Shown here: piece after piece, positions 35,101 through 46,464 of the stretch
Layout of the letters: each line of letters opens with the position of its first letter
How positions within the stretch are numbered: the stretch's first letter is position 1
Assembly: GCF_036669915.1 (NCBI RefSeq)
Contig: NC_089320.1
Location: 21,261,982-21,325,981 of the forward strand
From: Pocillopora verrucosa
Lineage: Eukaryota > Cnidaria > Anthozoa > Scleractinia > Pocilloporidae
Length of the DNA stretch: 64,000 nt
Direction of reading: 5' to 3'
The notes under the pieces: model-generated
Seen by the model: the letters and a program-made list of their open reading frames with translations, nothing else
Databases searched by the model: none
Told to the model about the DNA's origin: nothing
Made by a program: the position numbers and the translations under genes

Positions 35101-38100
35101 CACGTGAGCGGTGAAAACGGTGAATTTTTTACGCGCGGGAGAGCTGGTTTAATTGCTTGAAACATCTGTTGGAATCAAGGCACTTGATGGAATTCCGTTT
35201 CGCCAACTGATATTATAATGAGGTAACTGGGTCTTTAAGAGGTTTACACACCGATACATTAGTGAGAGGAGCATTCCTTTCCTCTTGTAAAATGTTCTCT
35301 TCTTTTTAATTTTGTCTCAGGTAACAACAGATTTGCATCATAAGTGCACAGAAGAGTTTAAAGGCACATCATCCGCCGCGCCTCTGGCTGCAGGAATGTT
35401 TGCCCTCGTTTTACAAGCGAAGTATGTTTGCATGACTACGAGGACTGCTGATGAAGAGTCAAGATTACAATTGTATCGTGCATTTGTGCCTTTTCGTTTG
35501 TTCCCCTTACGTCAAACAAAACAAACAATCGAACAGACAAACAATCATAAAAAATAAACAGCCACAAAAGAACATCAGCTCAAACAGCACGTTCATCTAT
35601 GGTTCAAGCAGACTTTTAGGAATTGCTTCGCCTTTGATTTACGGGTTTCTCTCTCGCAGTCGGCAATGACAAGCTGCTAGAAAAGACTCCAGATCTGTTT
35701 CGCGCTTGACTATATGTTGATCTCTTTTCAGCCCAAACCTTTCATGGCGAGATGTCCAGCATCTTGTGGTTGAAACAGCTCAGGTAACGAGCCCTGTTGA
35801 CGAAGGCTGGATGAAAAATGGTGCTGGTTACCATTTTAATCACAAGTTTGGCTTTGGGAGGTTAGACGCCGCTGCCATGGTAAGAAGAGCGAAAACATGG
35901 AAGAATGCTCCTCCCCAAAGAACATGTCACGGACCTTCCAGTCAGACGCAACAGTAAGTAAGATTTGAAAAAATGTATTCTATGTTAATTTTTTAAGAGT
36001 TTGGATTGGAATTTAAATCGAAGAACTGTCGAATGTTTGATATGAAGCAAAATGAAGGACACGCTGATGAATTGTAGTTTTATGAATATATAATTACGTC
36101 AATGATCTATTCAATATGAATGGTTTGAAGAAAAAACTGATCTATCGTAACTAACAAGGTCTGAATTTAGAGTTTTGATCTCAGAGGTTCCTCTTTGTTG
36201 CTAAGCTGTGTTCGGGTTTTTCCAACATAAAGCGACCTAGAAGTATTTGCACTACTGTAATGAAACTATACTCAACTTGGAGGGGACTTGCAAGCCCTAC
36301 GCCAATATTTCAAGATAAATTGACTGCTGCGAAGATCCTTTAATGGGCTGTGGGATATTTACAACGTTCTGCATCATTTAAGTTTGAAATCGAAGAGATC
36401 TGTCGATCAGTCCGTAACAAATCTTCTTATAGAGAAATTCCCGCTGGTGGAACTTTATCTATCACCATCGACACAATAGCTTGTGACGGTACCGACAAAG
36501 AAATTAACAAGTTGGAACACGTGACTCTGACCGTCAGCTTTCAACACCGGCGGCGTGGTGACGTTAGCATCGATCTTTTCTCGCCGAGCGGGACTAGGAA
36601 CGAAATGCTGTCGACTCGGCGTTACGACGATTCAAAGAACGGCCTCCATGATTGGACTTTCATGACCGTGCACAACTGGGGAGAGAATCCTAAAGGAGTA
36701 TGGGTGATGAATGTAACCGATAACATCGCTACCTTAAACAAGGGCGTAGACGTAAATGGATATCTCCAACACGATACCAGTAAACAGGAAGCGGACGTGG
36801 AGGATTTAGAGGAGGAGGTAGGTCAAAGAAGTTTCTGCAAATTCGCCTAGTGTCCCACCCAAAAAAAAATACCCTGAGTTCTAATAGCATAACGCGTCCA
36901 GATGGGATTGGATGCAAGAGGATGAACTCTTACATACATTGATCATTTGTTAATGATATCTTATGTTGATCACAAACGCAAAGGTTATCGATGACGAAAA
37001 GAAAACTCAAGAGCTGGAGGCAAACAAAGGTGGAGGGAAAGTTGTTCAAGACAAAGGCGCCACTTGGGATGCACCTTACCCCGAGGGGGTCAAGAAACAC
37101 AAAATTCACACACCGGAAAAACCAGACAGTTCAAAGGGTACGGAGGGTACGGAAGGTAGGAAAGGGAAAGCAACTGTGCATGCAGAAGTGAAAGATGAAA
37201 AAAATAACGGTTAGTATAAGTAACAAATGCAGAAATTCGTGAAATGGTAGATGCTATCTTTCTTATTTGGTAAAAGACGATTCAGCAATATATAAGACAA
37301 CTGGTAAGAGTGGACGAAAACTAATCTAGAATAAAGAGCGTATATTGAAAAGTAAATGATAGTGCCAAGGCCCGTTCTAGAAAAGAAAATTCCCAGCAAT
37401 GAGTAACATCGTATTTTGGGACATTCTAGGATCAATTTTTTGACTTTCATTATTTTCTATTTAGGGACTATTATTTATTCATTAGGATCATTATTTATCA
37501 CCCGGGGCGGCGGGGGGGGGGGGGGAAGGAGTTTTAGGGGATCACATAATTTCCAAGGGGAACTGAGGAGGGATGAGTCGCTCCAGGAACTATAGAAAGT
37601 TGACCACCAATTAACTGCCAACAAGAGGGGGGGGGGGGGTGTCATAAGAACATTTCAGTGCCTTAAAGGTGGACCAGGTAAATTTTATCGTGACACTCAG
37701 AGCCCTCCCCCGGACTGGTCTCTTAGATTCACGTATTTCTTTGAATTGGACGTTCACTTTACACATACAAATGAAACTGGTGTCCTTATGAACGCCTAAT
37801 TAATTTTATCATTTGCTTTAAAGTGCCTGGCAATATGGAGGCAGACACATGGGGAGATTATGAGCCCGGGATGTTCGGTACCTTTCTTCCGGAGGATTTC
37901 CAAAAGGGGGTGGGTATGAATGAAAACCCCGGTGCTTTTGTCGCTGCATTCGAAACACCGGAAGAAACGTCACAAGATAATAACTACCAAATAGACAGAG
38001 CCTCGAAAAAGACACTCAGTAACGAGGATGTAGGTAACGACGAGAATGATCAAGTTTACGGATACGATCGTTATATTTACACGAATGAGCCTGAGGATCA

Positions 38101-38383
38101 AACGAAGGCGTCCGAGACAAAACGAACGGATACTGATTATCAGGGACAGCGAGTTCAGGTTACAACGGAAGAGACTGGATCTCAGCGAGTGCAAGTCAAT
38201 AATGGTTTTCAAGAGGAGTTTGTTCCAGGATTAAACCCAGAATCTGGTAGAATTAGTTCAGGGGTGTTTTTAGAATGGAAGCTGACATTTTACGGGACGG
38301 GTCCCAGTGATAGCGTTTCAGGTGATGGAGAAGATGATGACGATGATGAAAATGATTCTTCAGACATGGATATAGACTTGTAG
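29182..38383 (+). CDS. Proprotein convertase copy B (kexin/furin family, S8B), split P domain
   Basis: Thirteen exons join in phase to 895 residues: 29182-29475, 30843-30947, 31284-31373, 31649-31795, 32307-32380, 33209-33297, 33757-33929, 34674-34895, 35321-35421, 35732-35953, 36433-36817, 36984-37209, 37824-38383. A clear signal peptide (about 24 residues, [17 protein letters not shown]) is followed by a polybasic KKSRKRGRR. Maturation would occur after RSRK148, with Lys at P1. The triad is Asp198, His238, Ser415, with oxyanion Asn339. The P domain starts in exon 11 ([15 protein letters not shown]). Its last strand ([14 protein letters not shown]) lies near the C-terminus, about 240 residues after the preceding strand, and is followed by an Asp-rich end (GEDDDDDEN). 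Exon 7 uses a GC donor. Compared with copy A, two introns are absent. No membrane segment; predicted secreted. Confidence 0.9.
32486..32692 (+). repeat. MITE-like element, family 1
   Basis: Lies in convertase B intron 5. It shares CATCAGTATGCACATTCTCC, CCTAAGGTGCTGACAAGGAG and TTTGTTTAACAATCAA with the copy at 59240, and ends GGTCAAAAGGTTAA. Confidence 0.75.
33556..33690 (-). mobile_element. tRNA-derived SINE
   Basis: Read on the minus strand, GGTGGCCAAGCG (A-box region) and GGTTTGAGACCTCACC (B-box region) form a tRNA-like head. A tail with TCATTATACTG and GGGAGGGATATT follows. It lies in convertase B intron 6, about 70 bases before exon 7. Confidence 0.7.
33929..33932 (+). other. GC-AG splice donor of convertase B exon 7
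   Basis: Exon 7 is 173 bases in copies A and C. The equivalent end in B is AAG followed by GCAAAT, with GC at 33930-33931 and no GT in phase nearby. The intron ends with CAG before 34674, making it a GC-AG intron. Confidence 0.7.
36984..38300 (+). other. P-domain insertion of convertase B (exons 12-13)
   Basis: Exon 12 (36984-37209) codes for a Lys/Glu/Gly-rich segment including [11 protein letters not shown]. Exon 13 begins with an acidic segment ([13 protein letters not shown]) and then the EET-x2-QRVQVN motif shared with copy A. Low-complexity composition contrasts with the conserved flanks [15 protein letters not shown] before it and the final strand after it. Confidence 0.75.
37501..37640. 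repeat. Two poly-G runs in convertase B intron 12
   Basis: Runs of about 14 G near 37511-37525 and about 14 G near 37627-37640 lie in the 614-base intron between exons 12 and 13. They could form G-quadruplexes on the coding strand. Confidence 0.8.
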
Positions 38384-40614
38384 ATGTTTATGCTTTGTCG
38401 CTCTTTTTTTATTGGCGCGATCCTTAGGGACATTTATTGAATAATGTACAGCGAGTTTAAAGTCACTAAAATCTAGCGACCTTCTGTCGTCACGTTATAA
38501 TAAGAAAGCTTATTTTACGCGCGAGTGGCTCTGTTTGGAAACATATGTGTGTGGAATTGGATTTTTGCTATTCCACGCCAGTTATTGACATATACTATGG
38601 TCATTTCCAAGTCATTTATGCCCCTTATGTGCAAGTGCAAAGTTCGGGGCCCAGCGTGCAGGTTCTAATGGAGGTTGATGGTCCATGCATGATTTTACAC
38701 AATGATTCAGTTTCATACAAACTTGCCGTCATAATGGTATCAGCTTTTTAATTTTGCATCTTTTAAAACTTTAGTTCAAAATCAGTTAAATTTCATAGTC
38801 TAGTAGAAAATCGATAGCCGTTTGCAAAAGGTGCAAGAGGGTTGTAGCCAAGGGGGAGGCACTCTCGTGGTGAAATTTTTCTGCCTCTATTCAAGAACCG
38901 ATCATTTTTAAACCAATACAACATCCTGGCATACCCCCTAAAAGCCAGGAATATGCTTGTGCAGACCCCCCGTCCTTTGTCTACGCCCTTGAGGTGTATG
39001 TTTACCGTCTTTTCTCGCCAACAGAAGGTTATGCTTGGAGGAAAAGGACAAACTTGACGAGTCCTAGAGGAGGGTTAAGGCAAAATTCGAGAACACAAGC
39101 TATTTCTATGGTTGTTAATATTTACAAATTACTTAGAAATTTTGATCTTGATGGTTCCATAGTAGACCTTTCTTCAAAATGGTTACGGAATTTCGACCAG
39201 ATCTAGAAGGCTTAATCATTTTTGATTGTCATAAACACGTCTAGTTTCCTTAGCAGCCGTAGTGTAGTCTCGTCAAGCAACGTGTTCTCTTCCTCAGCAA
39301 CAAGATCTAAACGATGGCTGCGAAAGAGACTATAAACACGTGATACACACCTACACATCATGTTCCCTTTTCCCACATGCCGCTCGGGTATCATGCAACA
39401 GCGCAATTTTTAAATGAGTGTCGAAAACAATCCGGAAAATTGCATTCAGAAGTCTCCCTTCTCTACGCCCTATAAGATTGGTATAAAAACTTGCGGCATT
39501 CTCTCAACCAATACGATGCAAAACTCAAACGATCTCGACCTGCTCAGTCATGTTTTCTTGCACCTCAGAAAGTTTCCTTGCTTGTCATTGGCTTCATGTT
39601 ATTTCCTCCTTTGCTCTTATCAGCCGTTGCGGTTACTTTGGTGTTAGTTTTTCGACACTCAATCGAAAAGCGCTCTATATAGGTCCCAATTACATCACAT
39701 TACAACGACTTATGTAAACTTTTTTTTAAAGATGCTCTTGCCTTATTTTAAGGTCAAAGTATAGATTGCTGCTTCTGTGTCTTATCTTCAAGATGTTTTC
39801 CCTTGCTACTCACGCGAATATGATATGTACTTCTTGCCTGATGATTTTTTAAATGGACGCAGTTTTGATCAATAAAAGCCGTGCAATTTCGTAATCTTCT
39901 TTTCCTGCATTTATCTCTATATAGAGTGAACGTTACACTGACCATGTTACCCTGAAAAATGCTGACAGTTTCTCCATCTTGTTCTGTTACTTACTCTGGA
40001 GGCAGGAAGTGCTGGCGCTGACTTTTTGTCTTATATTTACACCTGCAAGCTTGAAATGCTTCTAACTATTTCGGCTTTTTTAATTTTTACGACGAAAAAA
40101 CTTGGTAAAATGACATTGAAGCCAATCATCGACAGACACATTTCCGCGACTCCATTTTATTTGTTATTTAGAAATGTCTGAGGATTTTGACGAAATATAG
40201 TGGCTGACCAAATCTTTTATCGACAGTCTAATCTAATGTTATGTTGAGACTCGTTATCGATTAGAAACAATTGGTCCTTCGAGGGAAAGATGTATCTACA
40301 CTTAGCAGAAAAATGATGAAGACCGAAATTCTTTAATAGGTGCGCGTCAGAGCGTAACAATACCCATGTGGTGCAAAAAAAGCGACTTGCAATATAGCGG
40401 CCTCATGCCATCTCCTGACGAAGGTCACCAGTTTAGCTGTTGAAACCTCGCAATCAAAAATTGACTAGGAATTTATATCGCGCAAAAACAAATATTTAAA
40501 TGCGTTTATCTTTAAAGCCACGATGAGTAAACAAATCATAGTTTACATCAAGTACATTATTTCTACTTCGTTTCGACTTTTCAAGCTCGAAACAATTTGA
40601 TTCAACTTATGCAC
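38384..40614. other. Intergenic region between convertase B and the GPCR 3' ends
   Basis: 2.2 kb AT-rich interval between two converging genes. No coding segment with family support. The phrase CTGACGAAGGTCACC near 40415 resembles the start of dispersed repeat family 3, but the rest does not match. Confidence 0.55.
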
Positions 40615-42264
40615 TCAGTAGCGTATCAATGATATTAACGCCCTCCTTATGTCAACATTTCTAACAAGATAAATTATTGGATTTAAGGAGGAGTTGATGT
40701 AGATTAGATTTGTAGACAAAACTTGCAGAGGCTCAAAACCATCTGACAGAATTACGTTAAACCAACGATATACAAGAGACGGAACTAAACACAGGACAAG
40801 TACAACGATTATCACGAGCATGTCAAAAAATGCTTTCTTTTCCCTTCTCAATATAATGGAAGTGTTTACCATCGCCATGACGTCCATCACCTTGTTGTCA
40901 TGACGACGAATGGCGATGAAACTGCCAATGTGGTTAATGACTGTCAAGATGATGAAACCTACGCCGAGAATCGAGGCCAACTGAATATATTTTGGCAACA
41001 CGAATTTCGACAAGTTTGTCACCAGAAGCCATGTTAATCCAGCCACGAAGGTTATCAGAATTGCCTCTGTTGATTAAAAATCACGTTATTACAAAAACAA
41101 TGTATAAACCTATAAATCTAAAGTTGAACTCTGTACTCTGTTCTTAAGATTACAATGGCTTATGCAGTGTTATTTGATACACTTCGATAGATCCTACGCA
41201 ACCTCGCCTCCTGCACACTGCTGCACGAGTGTTACCAATTACTGGGCGTGGGCTAATGACTTAGGAACTAGGAACTAACCCTCTGTCAAAGAAAGAAGAG
41301 ACAAACAGGAAGCTCTTGCGTTGTTGAAAATTGTTGATAACCTAGCCTGGGTCCGCTCGAGCTCAGGAGAAATCTTTCACGAACTTTATTGGGAAATCAA
41401 CATAAAATTTACAACTTGAAAATCTAGCCCCATCGACAGCTAAGATGAATGAGTAGAACCAGAGCATGACTTTTTCGACAAAAAATGGTGGAGCGCATTA
41501 GGAGACCACATTCAATATCAAGATCCTTGAGAGATTTTTTCCAAAAAAATAAGAATCTGTCAATCTCTACTTGGACTTCTGGTCGCGGTTGTTCAAAGAG
41601 TGGTTAACGCTATCTACTGGATAAATCTCTATCCGGTGCATGGATAGCGTAGTACGTTTTCTTAGATCTTATCTGCTGGATAGCCATTTTATCCGTTTGA
41701 TAGCGTTATTCGCCATTTAAAGAACTGGACGCGTGTTGAATACTTTATTTGAAAGACCCGGTTACTGTAACAGGCGATAGCATGTCTGCGGTTTAAAATG
41801 ATTTAGAAACTCACCTTTTTAGTAACGTTAGTACGGTACTTTAGAGGCTTGGAAAGCGCGTAATGGCGATCAAAACTGATGAGAGTGATATTCACCAAAG
41901 ACCATCCAACAAAGCCAATTTGACTCAAGTTATAGGCTATAAACAGGGTGGACTCTGGGCCACAAGACTCGTGGATGCGATGAATCATCAAAGCCTGTAA
42001 AACAAACAACGGCTGAGCCACCAAACCGGTCAAACAATCAGCAGTGGCCATACTACACAGCAAAATATTGCTCGGTCTTTGTAAGGATGGTGTCTTTGCA
42101 ATAGCGATAATGACAGCCAGATTTCCAAGAAAGGCGAAGATGCAGCAAGGAACGTTGACGATACAAAGAATTATGTCATTTATGAGGAGATTAGTGTCGT
42201 TACTGGGGAATCGAGGCATCACGGGACTGCTGCAGATGATACTTGCAGTTTCGTTGTTAGCCAT
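40615..42264 (-). CDS. Class A (rhodopsin-like) G-protein-coupled receptor
   Basis: Seven-transmembrane receptor of 299 residues from two exons, 42264-41815 and 41064-40615, joined in phase 0 (acceptor ACAGAG before GCA). Visible landmarks are N-glycosylation sites in the short N-terminus (NNET, SNDT), TM1 with FLGNLAV, TM2 with SMATADCLTG, a Cys before TM3 (HESCGPE), and TM3 ending in FDRHYAL, a DRY variant. TM6 has LCLVP in place of CWxP, and TM7 has SSLNPIIYL (NPxxY). Loops and tail are short. This resembles the large cnidarian orphan receptor groups often named after melanocortin or amine receptors, but the ligand cannot be inferred. The intron falls near the start of TM4. Two related fragments nearby are listed separately. 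Confidence 0.85.
41590..41735. repeat. Palindromic 'GGATA' repeat element in the GPCR intron/3' flank
   Basis: Contains repeated and inverted copies of TATCCACTGGATAAAT-like sequence (ACTGGATAAATCTCTATCC, ATCTGCTGGATAGCC, TTTATCCGTTTGATAGCG). Ends are GTTCAAAGAGTGG and its rough inverse TTTAAAGAACTGGA. It lies in the GPCR intron. Similar elements are common in coral genomes as I know them. Confidence 0.55.
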
Positions 42265-42834
42265 TGGCCTCTGATGAAAAGTCAAAGATTGATGTTTGAG
42301 TAATGGCGTAATGAGTAACGAATGTAATACAGGTATAACGAAATATTGTAGTCAGTTAAGTATTATAGTTACTATTTGTATTCAAGGTCCGAAATTATTT
42401 GGTTTAAGCTATCGCAATGATTTTCCAAATTGTGACTGTCTTGTCTAACTTCCAGTGGACGTGCTTAGTTTGTCTACTGACTTTGTGCTGGACCCACACG
42501 AAAGTTCTTGTTTTGGCTTACCCAGTCAAAGATTATTTCAGTTGATCGTTGTGGTCATATAAAACTCTTTCTCTTCAAGCACAAGTTGCATCCGCTTTGT
42601 TAATTAGGAAGATTTGGTTTATGCTTTCAGCTGTGCGTATATTTAGTGATATATGTACGAGGAAAGTTTGGAGAACACTTCAAAAGCTAAAGTTGCTCTC
42701 GGCTGCTCCTCGAGCAACTTTCACGCTTCTCTCGTGCTCTCCGAACTACCCGTGTGCATCCACAACTCGATATGTGCACGCTAAGCAACGCTTAGCATGA
42801 ACCAATTCTTTAATGTCTATATTAATAGGTTGTA

Positions 42835-42990
42835 CGCCATTTACGCCATGTGACACTTTGCTTCTTCGGTCCTTCCAGGTGTAATGTTGGAACGGAAGCT
42901 GTCCGGATAACAGCTGTAACGAAGACCAGGTTTCCAAGGAAAGTGAAGACGCAGAAAGGGACATTGACCGTGAAAATGTGGACTCCTTTT
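42835..42990 (-). pseudogene. GPCR fragment, TM1 region
   Basis: On the minus strand, the frame reads FTVNVPFCVFTFLGNLVFVT and continues AVIRTASV, closely matching TM1 of the GPCR at 40615-42264 (IVNVPCCIFAFLGNLAVIIA). After about 30 residues the similarity ends, and no start codon, TM2 or later segment follows. It is a truncated relic. Confidence 0.75.
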
Positions 42991-43429
42991 TTTTTTTTTA
43001 AAGGGACGGTGTTGTTTCTTTGTTTGTGTATTTTTTCCTATTTGGCCAAGCCAAAATTGAGTCATTCCTATTACGCGACATTCAAAGTATTTAGAAGCAC
43101 AACGAAGTTTATATTATGGGAAAGTTATCTTCTTTATTTTTTCCTAATGAGCAGTACTGAAACACATTGGTGTTTATCACTTCATATTTCGAACCAAGTC
43201 ACTTTGCGAATAACCTCGAATTGATTCAGAACATCGAGACTCGAGTTTGGAAAGGCTTTACCATTTGACTTTAATGCTGTTGAGAAATAGGATCAAAAAG
43301 GTAAATTTAAGGGGGAAAAACTCTGATAAATTGTATTGAATGCCTTTAATGAAGCTCGGAATTCAGAAAATCTGACAGAAGTCAAAGTTTGAAAAGAGAA
43401 AAAAAATCGTCTTGAATCCAAAAATGTTT

Positions 43430-43950
43430 CATGTAACACGCAAGCAAAATTATCTGGGACACCATTTCAACCAGATTGTTACGCAGATATAACCTTCGCT
43501 GGCCATATTTGTTTTAGACAATACTCACCTAAATGAGCAGTGATGTTCACCGAAGACCGAGCTGGTTTGCTCTAATCTGACGAGACTCAATTGACTCCTA
43601 AGTTGCAGTCCTCTTAAGCTATAAAATATATTTTATAAATTCATATTTTGATGGATATATAGATAAACGAAGCTCAGGTAAGGTCTAAGAACAAAGAATT
43701 CACTTGGATTGCCGCTATTCGGATTACTTCCATTTATATCGAAACATATGTCTCGTGTAAATCACGAACGAAATTGTCGAGGCTACCATTTCAATCAGAT
43801 TATTATTCAGATGAAAACGTTTACTGGCTACACCTTTTTGATGATACTCACCTAAATCATCTGTGAAATCGCGATCACCGAAGGCTGAGTTAGTTAACTT
43901 TTATCTGACGACCCTCGATTTAATTTTAAAATGTAGATTGCATTGATCTT
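43430..43950. repeat. Diverged direct duplication with minus-strand splice-donor motifs
   Basis: The blocks at about 43430-43640 and 43750-43950 align: CACCATTTCAACCAGATT versus TACCATTTCAATCAGATT, then ACTCACCTAAAT in both, then TCACCGAAG and CTGACGA. ACTCACCT is AGGTGAGT on the minus strand, a strong splice donor. These could be alternative non-coding first exons of the GPCR or relics of lost receptor copies. Confidence 0.5.
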
Positions 43951-44945
43951 TTCGTAATCCATAATTTAATGCATAAACAAATGAAAGCCGCCCAGTTAAC
44001 AGAATTGAACGAAGAATTCATTAAAATTCACAATTATTAGAAAATTACAACTGTTCGATTACTTTTGAACCTTAATTACCTTCCCCAGGCAGAACTTACA
44101 TTGACTTACATGACTTTGTTCCCATCACATCTGGAAAACAAAATGTTTCATTTCACTTGGTTGCTTTCAGAAGCTGTATCAAACGTTAAATTTCTGTTCA
44201 CTAAGGTGGGAAATGTTTTATTTTTAATTTCATCTCCATCAGTGCATTAGTATCGGGCTTATGGTTGCATTTGTTTCTTTTCAACCGATTGGCTCGGAAT
44301 AGACACTGCCTTCTTTGATAGTATAAATGTTGATGGTAATTATATTTCACTTTCTTTACTACCGAATCAATTTTTTCGTTTGGTAGTTCAGTATATCAAC
44401 CAAGTCGGCGAAGTCTGTGCTTGGTCGCTCGTTTAACGTACGCTTTCCACTAAAGATACACCGATCCTTAGACAGGAGATTCAAACGATTTCTAATTCGT
44501 AAGTAATATTTTTGATGTAAACTGCATGTGTTCCTTCCCAAGTAACTGGAACTCCAGACACAAAACCAAAGGTAATAAAGTATGGGGATCAAATAACACG
44601 TAAACTTTCTTTCATCTAAAATATCAGAAATCTTAAGTCAAATATTAGCCGCAGGGTGACTGAAGTTACTTCAGTTTTTGAAGAAAACATAAGTTGATAA
44701 AATTCAGCCAAGAAAACTGAAGTTAAATTGGTGTCAGATCGTCTCTAAGTGCATTTCAAAAGCAATCCGAAGAATGGCAAATCAAGAGAATTCTCTGTCA
44801 AATGGGAGTTAATCATCCGTTACGGCTTTCTACAAGGATTAGGAGACATTTAATTTAACTTATGCTGAAGTGAAACATTCAATGCAAAAATATTGTCTTG
44901 AAATGCAAATAAGCGACTCGATAGTGGCGAACGCCAGTTAGTAAA

Positions 44946-45043
44946 AAAAAAACATGATTTGTTAGCCATTTTTCGCCGTCTTAATTAGTAATAAATATTA
45001 CTAATTAACGCGGTGAAAAATGGCTAACAAATCATGTTTTTTT
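44946..45043. repeat. 47-bp-arm near-perfect hairpin
   Basis: Left arm 44946-44992 and right arm 44997-45043 are inverted repeats with three mismatches in 47 bases and a 4-base loop. Each arm contains ATGATTTGTTAGCCATTTTT or its complement. No coding content. It sits just before the plus-strand GPCR relic. Confidence 0.9.
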
Positions 45044-45094
45044 GTACTTAATTTTACTTTGCCTCTTAAAGTGAAGAGATGATTCAAAGCGCAA

Positions 45095-45241
45095 ATGATT
45101 CGATATGAGGCCTTCATTAACAACGTCCTTATTCGCGCCATTAATGTCCCTTTCTACATCTTCGCCTTCCTTAGAAACCTGGTAGTCATTACTGCTGTTA
45201 TCAGGACACCTCCTATACAAAGACTGAGCAATATTAAATAA
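45095..45241 (+). pseudogene. GPCR fragment, TM1 region, plus strand
   Basis: The frame reads FINNVLIRAINVPFYIFAFL and continues RNLVVITAVIRTPPIQRLSN before a stop. It matches TM1 and the first loop of the nearby GPCR (NDIILCIVNVPCCIFAFLGN, TPSLQRPSN). The conserved Gly of GN is Arg here. No TM2 or later part follows, so it is a relic in the opposite orientation. Confidence 0.75.
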
Positions 45242-45853
45242 GAGTATAAGTAATGATGCTGATAGAGAGGGAAAGTTTTTGCTCTATAATATGGGGGAAA
45301 CTGGGAAACATACGCAAATAAAATCAGCCAGAATTGGGCCTCGTTTTTCGTGCCAAACCCTTGTGGCCATCTAACGGCTTAAACTTGCCTCTCGCCACAG
45401 CACCTGAGGGATCCTGCTCGCGAACGTGTTTTCTACAAGCTGTGATTGCGACTAAACAGACGCCCTATATTTACGTAGGTGACAGAGTGTTCTCGGGGCT
45501 ATTTAACAGGGAAGGCTCATCATCAGCTTTGAAAGCTTGCAGGATACGTGATGTGTCCTTAGCTTTTATCAACAGTGAAAATACCCCACACTTGTATTAC
45601 TAATGAACCTGAAGTGGAAGCATCTTTTAAAGCACGATACACCGGACACACATGAATCTTTATTTCTTCATTCGGATAGTATGTAAAACCGTGAATTGAT
45701 TCACTCAAAGCCCCCAAAACGGGAACACATATTGTTTAGTAGTGTCATGCAGGCCCAACGAGCCTTAGTTAATTTCATGAGCTCGAAAAAAAAGTCAATT
45801 GAATTTCTTCCTCTAATCTATGAATAACCAAAGGTAACTTTTCATAAAAATTC

Positions 45854-46464
45854 TCATTTAGTTCCATACAATATTAAAGTCCAAGACTCCAATATTCCAG
45901 AATTATCTTTGCCATATTTATCCGGGTCAACATAGTAACTTTTGTATAGTTTTTCACTATCTGCTTGACGTGAGATCCTCTCCGTTCTATTTCTTCATCT
46001 TCTTCATCAAATCCTCCACGTTGTCCTCTGTTGTCATCATCATTATCATCTATATCATCATCGTCATCCTGTGGTGTTCTGCTCCTTACATCTCTAGACA
46101 TCTCATTTACCGCCCGTAATTTGTGCCTCTAAAAGTTCTAAGTCGTCGATGTCGCCGTGTTTGATATCATCCCGAACACGAGCGAGGATTTCAGCATTTG
46201 ACTTCTCAGAGGCTGGATCCTTCGATAAACGAGACAGCTGATTTTCTAACGCTTCTTGCAAAACCTCAAATCCTTGCCGTCGTATTTACATCTGAATTAT
46301 CTTGATCACTTTTTAGTTTACTTTTAAAAGGGCTACCCTCTGGACTATCAAGTTGTCTGCACTGTCCTCCCCAGACGCTAAATTAAGCTTATCAACTGCT
46401 AAATAATGAGCTAGGTTTTTGTCTCTGCATCTCTTAGTCGGCACGTTTTTCCATTGTGCTGTTT
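45854..46464 (-). pseudogene. Frameshifted 3' remainder of convertase C
   Basis: After the stop at 46465, coding-like sequence continues on the minus strand in changing frames. It begins [18 protein letters not shown] (overlapping, from 46492), then [19 protein letters not shown] (from 46346), then [20 protein letters not shown] to EAQITGGK (from 46276). Next comes [11 protein letters not shown] with an Asp run (from 46101), and last [19 protein letters not shown] to the final strand [14 protein letters not shown]. By position modulo three the frames run 0,1,2,1,0,1. This is decay, repeated sequencing indels, or an unusual exon structure. Confidence 0.6.

Larger units (their letters stand above)
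42265..45853. other. Upstream region of the GPCR, with receptor relics
   Basis: 3.6 kb between the GPCR start and the 3' end of convertase C. It holds two decayed GPCR fragments, a diverged 200-base duplication and a long hairpin, each listed separately. The remainder shows nothing recognisable. Confidence 0.6.

Noticed and set aside
39414-39682. Two overlapping small open frames with hydrophobic stretches
   Set aside because: No homology, no start context, no flanking exons recognised.
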